Source: Tetraselmis striata (Eukaryota > Chlorophyta > Chlorodendrophyceae > Chlorodendrales > Chlorodendraceae). From it: a DNA stretch of 64,000 nucleotides. Where the stretch lies: the NCBI GenBank assembly GCA_006384855.1, contig VCJN01000005.1, positions 62,001-126,000 of the forward strand, given 5' to 3'. Below the pieces are notes generated by a model. The model searched no databases and was not told the DNA's origin. It saw only the letters and a list, made by a program, of their open reading frames with translations. The position numbers and the translations under genes are program-made. Shown here one piece after another: positions 56,615 to 64,000 of this stretch (its first letter is position 1; each line of letters starts with the position of its first letter).

Positions 56615-57682
56615 CGGCCCCCAACACACACCCCCACCCACCACCTTTTCTTTTAAAAAACAAGCACCGACAAGATGGTTATTATTGAGAAGACGAGTTT
56701 CCGAAACCTGGAACACCACCACAACAAAATGTGTCATCGCCTTTGATGCTGGTCACGGCCCTGTCAAGGCAGGTGCTCTGCTACAGTTCCGTGGTGTAGG
56801 CGACCCCGAGCAGCCGGACCCATCTGCATGCCCCTCTCAGTATATTAGTAGCACATGTCTTCATGACCGTCCACTGAAGGATTAGTTCCACTACTCATGG
56901 ACGCCGCCCCACGGGATTCTAGGGGGTGGCAAGAATGATTATGAAACACTTTGATGACATAATGCTGGTTGCGTCGTGTATCTGGCTGCGCGATCACTCT
57001 CACGCCACCTCTGCGACCAACCCAGCAGCCCTGCTGGCTGCCTCACAACACCTTACCACCAGCTGTCTCGAGGTGATGAAGCGGCCTACCTTCTCCCCAT
57101 CACGCTCGGCATACAAAGAGTGTCCTCAAATGTGCGACCAGCGGCCAAACTCCACTACGTACACCACGATTCCCTCGCCCATCTTGCCGATACACGTATG
57201 ACCCCAGCGATGATGCAACTGATCCTCGGGATGAACTCCCGTGTTGCTCCCTAATCTGTCACCCCGCCGGGCCCGCCATGCGTGGAGCACCATCCATAAT
57301 CTACGAGTAGACAACCAAGCAAAACCATGGCTATTGATTTCACTTGTGCAAGAACGCATGGCGGATGCGGGTTGCGATAGCTTGACAATCGGCGATGCAA
57401 TTAATGGGCGCATGAGGGGTAATAAATTACTGTCAATAAAAGGCAATGAAATTCAGCAGTAATGAATGACTTGGTCGCAAACCTACCCAAAGGATGCCCA
57501 AATGATGCCAGTATCCATGATGTGCGGTACAGTCATGCGTGTGCAGTGTTATATGTATCACATATATCGTAGTCGCCGTCTGCCTCGTTGAGTACACCAA
57601 ACTTCAAAACCTTTGCGGTGCGCGCGCAGTACTTCGTATTATTATTGTTCGCCTTAGCGACAGTTACACCGAACCACTAACG
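56614..57682. other. Intergenic, no recognised gene
   Basis: Short frames on both strands (for example minus 57126-57446) have no domain or splice pattern. It leads into the 174-bp satellite. Confidence 0.4.
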
Positions 57683-58898
57683 TTGGCCGCTGTCATCGGC
57701 GTGGTATGTATCGTGGTCGTGCTCGCCTGCTGCAAAGACTGCTGGCTGCTGCCATTTTTGTGCGGTAAATCATACTGGGTTAGTAGTACTATTTCCGCGA
57801 TCATTACCTTTCACGTGCGTGTCAGTAGTGCCATGATGATACACCGAACCACAAACGTTGGCCGCTGTCATCGGCGTGGTATGTATCGTGGTGCTCGCCT
57901 GCTGCAAAGACTGCTGGCTGCTGCCGTTCTTGTGCGGTAAATCATACTGGGTTAGTAGTACTATTTCCGCGATCAGCACTATTCACGTGCGTGTCAGTAG
58001 TGCCATGATGATACACCGAACCACAAACGTTGGCCGCTGTCATCGGCGTGGTACATTTCGTGGCCGTGCTCGCCTGCTGCAAAGACTGCTGGCTGCTGCC
58101 GTTCTTGTGCGGTAAATCATACTGGGTTAGTAGTACTATTTCCGCGATCAGCACTATTCACATGCGTGTCAGTAGTGCCATGATGATACACCGAACCACA
58201 AACGTTGGCCGCTGTCATCGGCGTGGTACATTTCGTGGCCGTGCTCGCCTGCTGCAAAGACCGCTGGCTGCTGCCGTTCTTGTGCGGTAAATCATACTGG
58301 GTTAGTAGTACTATTTCCGCGATCAGTACCTTTCACGTGCGTGTCAGTAGTGCCATGATGATACACCGAACCACAAACGTTGGCCGCTGTCATCGGCGTG
58401 GTATGTATCGTGGTGCTCGCCTGCTGCAAAGACTGCTGGCTGCTGCCGTTCTTGTGCGGTAAATCATACTGGGTTAGTAGTACTATTTCCGCGATCATTA
58501 CCTTTCACGTGCGTGTCAGTAGTGCCATGATGATACACCGAACCACAAACGTTGGCCACTGTCATCGGCGTGGTATGTATCGTGGTGCTCGCCTGCTGCA
58601 AAGACCGCTGGCTGCTGCCGTTCTTGTGCGGTAAATCATACTGGGTTAGTAGTACTATTTCCGCGATCATTACCTTTCACGTGCGTGTCAGTAGTGCCAT
58701 GATGATACACCGAACCACAAACGTTGGCCACTGTCATCGGCGTGGTACATTTCGTGGCCGTGCTCGCCTGCTGCAAAGACTGCTGGCTGCTGCCGTTCTT
58801 GTGCGGTAAATCATACTGGGTTAGTAGTACTATTTCCGCGATCAGCACTATTCACGTGCGTGTCAGTAGTGCCATGATGATACACCGAACCACAAACG
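57683..58898. repeat. 172-175-bp tandem satellite, seven units
   Basis: Unit starts (TTGGCC-CTGTCATCGGCGTGG) are at about 57683, 57858, 58030, 58205, 58380, 58552 and 58724; a partial unit begins at 58898. Units differ by a few substitutions and by two variants of a 3-bp difference (GTATGTATCGTGG-TG against GTACATTTCGTGGCCGTG). Each unit is open in one frame per strand, but the length is not a constant multiple of three, so it is not a protein repeat. Confidence 0.9.
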
Positions 58899-59379
58899 TT
58901 GAGTATGATCATGACACCATCATATACACGTGCAGTCAGCATCAGCAGATCCGCGTATTTCGGTGCATGCTACACCGAACCACAATTAAATGTCATGTGG
59001 TTCAGTGAAGTTGTGTCGTGTATACAGCGTGACACCGTCCCATCACATGGTCTCGCCGCACAGAGTGTTGGCCAGTATTTGAGGATTCAGCGACGCCGCG
59101 CTCGTCCAGGAACAGCCCTTCGGCACCGTCACAGGGGTGCGCCTGCGTTAATAAAAACCAACCGACTGGCGGTTGGACCAGCGGGACCATAATATGCTAG
59201 TTGGAGAGGGGGGGGGGGACTTAACTGCGTACTGCCACATACAGGTTATGTACTACTCTAGTCTACTCTCAAGCAGCCGCGCACTACTCCCCGATGGGAC
59301 AGGCACACTTATCCAAATAAACACATGTCTTCCCCACGGCGGCAGGGCAGCGGGCGCCTCCGCGTCGGCATGCACCACA
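58899..59379. other. 3' flank of the ABC1 kinase gene
   Basis: Between the satellite and the ABC1-kinase stop codon. It contains a G run (59210-59218). No gene. Confidence 0.45.
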
Positions 59380-62300
59380 TCACACTTGCACCACGTCGTC
59401 GCCCAGCATGACGAGGTCGACGCTGGTGGGCATGCGCTCCCGCCACGGCAGGCTGCGCTTCCCGATCGTGTCCTGCGCGGCCAACATGAGGCGAGCCGGT
59501 GAGAGTCAGAGACGCGGGCAGTCAAGCGGGGCGCGGTGCCGCGTCGCGGTGGAGCGGGACTCCGTCATTGGCAGCCGACATAACTTGGCTCGTTGCACGT
59601 GCTTCAGGCGCCAGTGCACCCGTAGGAACGCCCTCCATCATGGTGGGTTTCAGGCGCCAATGCACCCGTAAAAACGACCTCCATCATGGTGGGCTCGCGT
59701 GCAACCAATAGCAACATTCTGTATGATAATAGTCTCGCTACAGTTTCGGATATCTGTGACCGCTCGCAGGGCAGGGCAGGGGCGCATCCGCAGTGTGCTT
59801 ACTACTATCGCATCGGCCCCCGAAAGCAGCGACGGCAGACATTTTCACGATTTTCATTACGGTACACAAAAGCGATGTCCGTTGACACTGCGTCGACACG
59901 CGCATCTTGCGACAGTTGCTGCGGCCACCGAACTCCGCTCAAATGGCGACATGGCGCGAAGTTCCGCACGCTGGTCGCAGCTTGCCGCAGCTGGTCGCGG
60001 TACCATTTTGGCATTTCTTCACTTTGGGTGGCCAGCCCGGAGGGGGGGGGGGGGGGGGGGGGGGCGCACCCGCAGGTGCCCCGACACCGAGTGCTCCGCG
60101 TCCAGCTCGCCGCTCCAGCTCTCCAGCACCAGAGCCGTCACGAGCACCGCGCATATGTGGCCAGGGATGCTCACCTGCGCCACGGCGCGCGGACGGTCAT
60201 TCCCCATCAGCTTTGAAACCAGGGTTGGAAGAGTCGGCCATCATGGGGTTCTGGGTGCCCACTTTAGAGTGTCTGCAAATAGGGTTTCAGGTTTAGATCT
60301 GCCATTTCAGGCTTTGAGGCAGTTTATGCTCAGAGTCTGTTAGGGTTTAGGGTTTGAGGTTTTCCACTGCATTTTCTCGGGATTTGTTCATGCAGGGTTG
60401 TTTGTAGCTGGGGTTTTGTGCTGATGATTACATATCGTCTTTAGATAACAAGTTTTAGGGTTTTGTATCTAGGGTGTACGGTCGGTTTGCCGAAAGCCAG
60501 ACGGGTTAAAAACCCTCCCTCACGTAAACCATGAAAACCCTAAGCTGCGCTCACATGCGCGCCGATCTGTGTGGTCAGGCAAACCGGCGGGGGGGGGGGG
60601 GGGGGGGGGATACCTTGTGCTGGCGGATGAGGTCCAGCAGGGAGAGCAGCGCGTCTGACGTCTTGTCCAGCCCTGACGCCTCCCAGTCCTTGAACTTGTT
60701 GACCTCGGCGCCCACCTCGCGGCGAAAGGCGTCCGGGTCGGTGCACGTCTGCTGCGGCGAGAAGCGGAGCGTCGCGTCCGCCATGCTCCAGCCGTCCATG
60801 TGCGTGCAGCCGTCAAACAGCTGCAGCATCAGGTCCTTGTCCTCCTCCAGCAGCCCCGTCGCCATGCCCACGTCCAGCAGCACGATCTGCAGCTCGCCCG
60901 GCGCCTTGCCGAAGTCCTGGAGGCCCGGCAGCGACAGGCCCAGGGTCTGCAGCGGGCGGGGCGGTGAGTCAGGCGTGAGCATCCAGACAGGCATGCGCCC
61001 GATTGTACATGTCGGGCCCTCTGCATGCGTGGGCCCTTGGTCAGGGGGCTATAATGCATTACTCAACAACACTCGTGATTAAAGGCTATTATTAAAGGAT
61101 TGCGTAGACCATATTGGCTATAATGACGATATACTTTTTGCCATCAACAGGCCTGAACTACACTTTATCTCTAATGCAACAAAGGAAAAATAGTGCCATT
61201 TGAAATGTTGGGGCAATATCTAGGGTCATGTGTTGAAATTTCAGGGTTTGTTTGCCGACTTGAAGTGTCGGGGCTAAGGGGAGTCTGTGCCCTAAATGCT
61301 AAGCCCCTCCACTACATATCTGGCACAACCACGGGTTGAAGTATTGGGGCTAAGGGGAGTCTATACCGTAAATATAAGGCCCTTCCACTACATCTCAGGC
61401 TGTCAACCACGGGTTAAAGTATTGGGGTAGGGGGGTTCTATACTGTAAATGTAAGGGCCTTCCACTACATCTCCCGCATTCATGCGGGAGATGATTGATA
61501 ATGCTCATTAAAGGATGACTAAAAATGTATCAACCATATTATGATACTGTATATCATGAAAACCTAGATGAAGCTTATTTCATAATACAACAAAGGTGAA
61601 ATATATCCTTAGGGTAGTAGCTAGGTTTCGTTTTGAAATTTTAGGGTTTGTTTTTCCGACTTGATATACATGTCTAGCCCTTGGACTACATCTTCCGCAC
61701 AACCACAGTGGCACTGTGTCAGTGCGGGCGGGAGAGTCGCAGCAGCCATGTCGTCGTCACAATGAAGGCATGCATGCGAGTGCTGCGTGTTCCACTTCCC
61801 AGCCAACATTTGGCAGCCTTTCACTGTGGGTTTGTGCGCAAGTCCTGGGTTTGGAAGACCCCCCCCCCCCCCCCCCCCTCTCATTTGTCATCATTGGGAG
61901 AGGAAAACACCAAGTGTACACTAATCCACATATATCAGAGTAAATCACGAGAACACCACAGAGCTTTCGTCACTGGCCTCCAATCGGTCTCGCGGAATGC
62001 TTTGGCAATGTCCTTGAGGACTATAACAGAGCGTCGCCTACCCAGGGCTTTCCGTAGCTGGATCACTGCCTAAACGGCCGCCGTACAGATGCTACAAGAG
62101 TTATACTGGTGCCAGTCCTGTCCCGGGGGCGAACAAAACAACAACGGAGCTCTTGTCCCAATATGGCGAACCACTCGATTGTATCTGGGTCGCGCAAGCC
62201 TGATCAAATGGGTGTGGTATAAATGATGAATGTGGGGGAGAGGGGCGGGGGGGGGGCTCACCCGCGCCACCGTCTGCATCCACTGCCCTGCCATCACCAG

Positions 62301-63918
62301 CGGGCGGCTCTCGGTGTCGGGCGCCGTGCGCACCAGGATGTTGCCAGGGTGCAGGTCCGAGTGCAGGTAGTTGTCCACGAGCAGCATCTTGAGGTAGGTG
62401 CGGCACCCGATGCGCGCGATCGCCTGGTTGAGCTCGTGGCCGGGGGAGGCGACGTACTTGGAGATGGGCTCGCCCTGCTCGTACGTCTCCACGAGCACGT
62501 CCGGCATCACCAGTGGGTACACCGGCACGGGGAAGCACACGTTGCCGCAGCCGCGGAAGTTGAAGTTGAAGCGAAACAGGTTGGAGGCCTCGTAGGAGAG
62601 GTCCACCTGCCGCGAAGGGGGGGGGGGGGGGGGGGGAGGGTCGAGTGAGGAGCAGCGGTGCGGAAGTATGAGGTGTCCCGATCGATGGATTGTGGAGCAG
62701 ATGCTTGGCAGATAGTTGTATCAGTGGCGCATTGCTGAGAACAATGTGAATAAGCACCTGCCCTGCCGAGACCAAATGCAGAGACCAAACTGTGGGAGAA
62801 CTAGAGCGGACGTTTTTGTGGGCTGCCACCAAGCCCCAATTGGGGCTTAGGTTGAGGGTTCCCACAGGTGTGTAGGGCACCAGAAGAGCCCTTCAACCCT
62901 TATTCCGTGGAATGCGGTGGGGCACCCTGCGTCTCGGCATCCAGCTTGGCAAATGGAAGGGATGAGCATGTTGAGACAGGTGGCAGCCGGTGGGGGAGGA
63001 GGGGGTGGGGCTTCCCCGCGCACCTGCTCCCGCAGCGGCGCCGCAAACTGGTGCAGGTTGTCCTTCAGGTGGAGGTGCTCCAGCGCCGGCACCCGCGACG
63101 TGAGGTCCGCGATGGCCATCATGACCGCAAAATCTCGCCGGATGGCGTCGTCCACGCCCGCGTGCTTCACCTTGACGACCACCTTCTGCCCCACCGGAAA
63201 GGAGCTGTGCGCCGCCACGCGGCTCCCCAGCGTGGCGCGGTGGACCTGCGTAAGGCTCACAGGGCTTGGTACCAGGATTTCGCCACCGCATTGCTGGCCT
63301 TCATGCACAACACCTCGCAACTTGCCGAGCGCGTCCGGGTTACCACACAGCATCTCGTTTTAAGGGTTTGGGGATCTGTAGGTATCATGCACTCGGTGCG
63401 AGTAGTAGATTAATATCGGGATGAAGACGGGAAGCCTAGGGTTGTCATTTGACATCAAGCAGCACATGTTTCCGACGTTACCGGTGATCAGCAATGAACC
63501 GAGGGCCCCCCGAGATACCCGTCTCTGTGTCTATAGCTCTCTTTCTTGCCTTCCCTCCGCTCCCATCTAGGGTTTGGGTTACACCCCGAAACCCCTTTCT
63601 TCTCTTTGCCTGCGTGATGCCGCAACAGCTCGACATCTTTGACACCACTCTCGCTATCTCACGTGTCATGGGAGGGGACCGAGTGTCCCGACGCACCTGG
63701 CCAATGGAGCCGCTCGCCAGCGCCTCCTCCTCAAAGGAGTCAAAGAGCTCGTGGATGGGCATCCCCAGCGAGCGCTCGATCACGGACTTGGTGTATCCGA
63801 AGGAGTGCGCGGGCGCGGAGGACTGCAGGTGCTCCAGCTGCTCGCACATGTCCTTGGGGAACAGGTCCACCCGGCTGGCGGCCCACTGGCCCCACTTGAT
63901 GAATGCAGGCCCCGCGCA
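59380..63918 (-). CDS. ABC1/UbiB-family atypical kinase (ADCK2-like), 3' part
   Basis: Member of the ABC1 (UbiB, COQ8/ADCK) family, atypical kinases of mitochondria or plastids connected with isoprenoid-lipid and quinone metabolism. Exons: 63697-63918, 63024-63245, 62262-62606, 60614-60946, 60070-60174 and 59380-59472, all phase 0, giving 439 residues. The 5' end lies beyond the window. Motifs in order: AGPAFIKWGQWAASR (KxGQ motif), ALASGSIGQVHRA (Ala-rich loop in place of the Gly loop), VVVKVKHAGVDDAIRRDF (Lys), VETYEQGEPISKYV, NYLHSDLHPGNILVR (catalytic loop), IVLLDVGMATGL (metal site) and VSIPGHICAVLVTALVLESW near the C terminus. FGQWA-type and LESW features point to ADCK2 rather than COQ8. 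The intron 60947-62261 contains Rep2 and tandem repeats. Confidence 0.88.
60270..60545 (+). repeat. TAGGGTTT-rich stretch in an ABC1-kinase intron
   Basis: Scattered telomere-like words: GTTAGGGTTTAGGGTTTGAGG (60338-60358) and several AGGGTTT and AAACCCT words up to 60545. Too degenerate for a functional telomere. Confidence 0.5.
61259..61708 (+). repeat. Tandem 75-bp repeat, three units plus a remote partial
   Basis: Units at 61259, 61336 and 61414 share TTGAAGT-T-GGGGCTAAGGGGAGTCTAT-type sequence and CCCTTCCACTACATCTC. A fourth partial unit lies at 61659-61708. The array is inside the long intron of the ABC1-kinase gene. Confidence 0.8.
61955..62140 (+). repeat. Dispersed repeat Rep2 (copy 2)
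   Basis: Second copy of the 38030-38260 repeat, inside an intron and antisense to the ABC1-kinase gene. Confidence 0.65.
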
Positions 63919-64000
63919 CTGCCGATGGGTGACGAGTAGCGAACAGGATCAGCTGCGGCCGGTTTGCCAGGGTTTTTTGGGGGATAGGGGATATGGGCTT

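Noticed and set aside
57858-58809. Series of about 85-residue frames with a membrane-like segment (AAVIGVV, LLPFLCGKSYW)
   Set aside because: Each is one satellite unit; units of 172 and 175 bases shift frame from one to the next, and minus-strand frames are equally open.
57683-58898. CRISPR-like array
   Set aside because: Repeats are directly adjacent, 172-175 bp long, with no unique spacers, and the context is eukaryotic.
60947-62261. A separate gene inside the long ABC1-kinase intron
   Set aside because: The region consists of tandem repeats and a Rep2 copy; open frames there contain no domain, and the exon phases on both sides join without it.

Overview
The window looks like nuclear DNA of a green alga, probably a chlorophyte with a repeat-rich genome (a prasinophyte such as Cymbomonas or Pyramimonas would fit; this is inference). 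Reasons: host genes are split by short GT-AG introns with GC-rich exons; the oligosaccharyltransferase subunit is of the plant type; a TGTAA poly(A) signal follows its stop codon; and there are CDPK, ABC1-kinase and cyclic-nucleotide phosphodiesterase genes of eukaryotic type. Homopolymer G/C tracts of 12-40 bases occur throughout.

Five host genes are supported by exon models whose intron phases close: a class I cyclic nucleotide phosphodiesterase (26677-28631, +), a CDPK-type Ca2+-dependent kinase (31850-35020, -), a small FAM133-like Lys-rich nuclear protein (52444-53841, -), an OST3/OST6 subunit (54815-56487, +), and the 3' part of an ADCK2-like ABC1 kinase (59380-63918, -, running off the right edge). 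No sign of an operon or gene cluster is seen; the genes are independent and separated by repeats.

The left half (1-23000) is almost entirely mobile DNA. At 1135-3965 lies a 2.8-kb imperfect palindrome. A dispersed element family, here called Rep1, has three copies (A 5045-10892 plus 18599-19870; B 20387-22735; C 39880-45040). Copy A is split by a 7.7-kb CACTA/EnSpm-type DNA transposon (10893-18598) with CACTG inverted ends and a CTT target duplication. Both Rep1 and the CACTA element carry a Tudor-like domain. A 5'-truncated LINE with a restriction-like endonuclease lies at 22985-25622, a hAT-type non-autonomous element at 30609-31501, a broken tyrosine-recombinase retroelement with split direct repeats at 45047-48227, broken Ty1/copia pol remnants at 38870-39520 and 48600-51680, and a 174-bp satellite at 57683-58898.

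The most unusual general signal is that homopolymer C tracts sit in introns, always C-rich on the sense strand and usually within a few tens of bases of the 5' splice site. This holds in all five host genes and in Rep1 exons. Sequence-family names are from motif recognition only; no searches were run.
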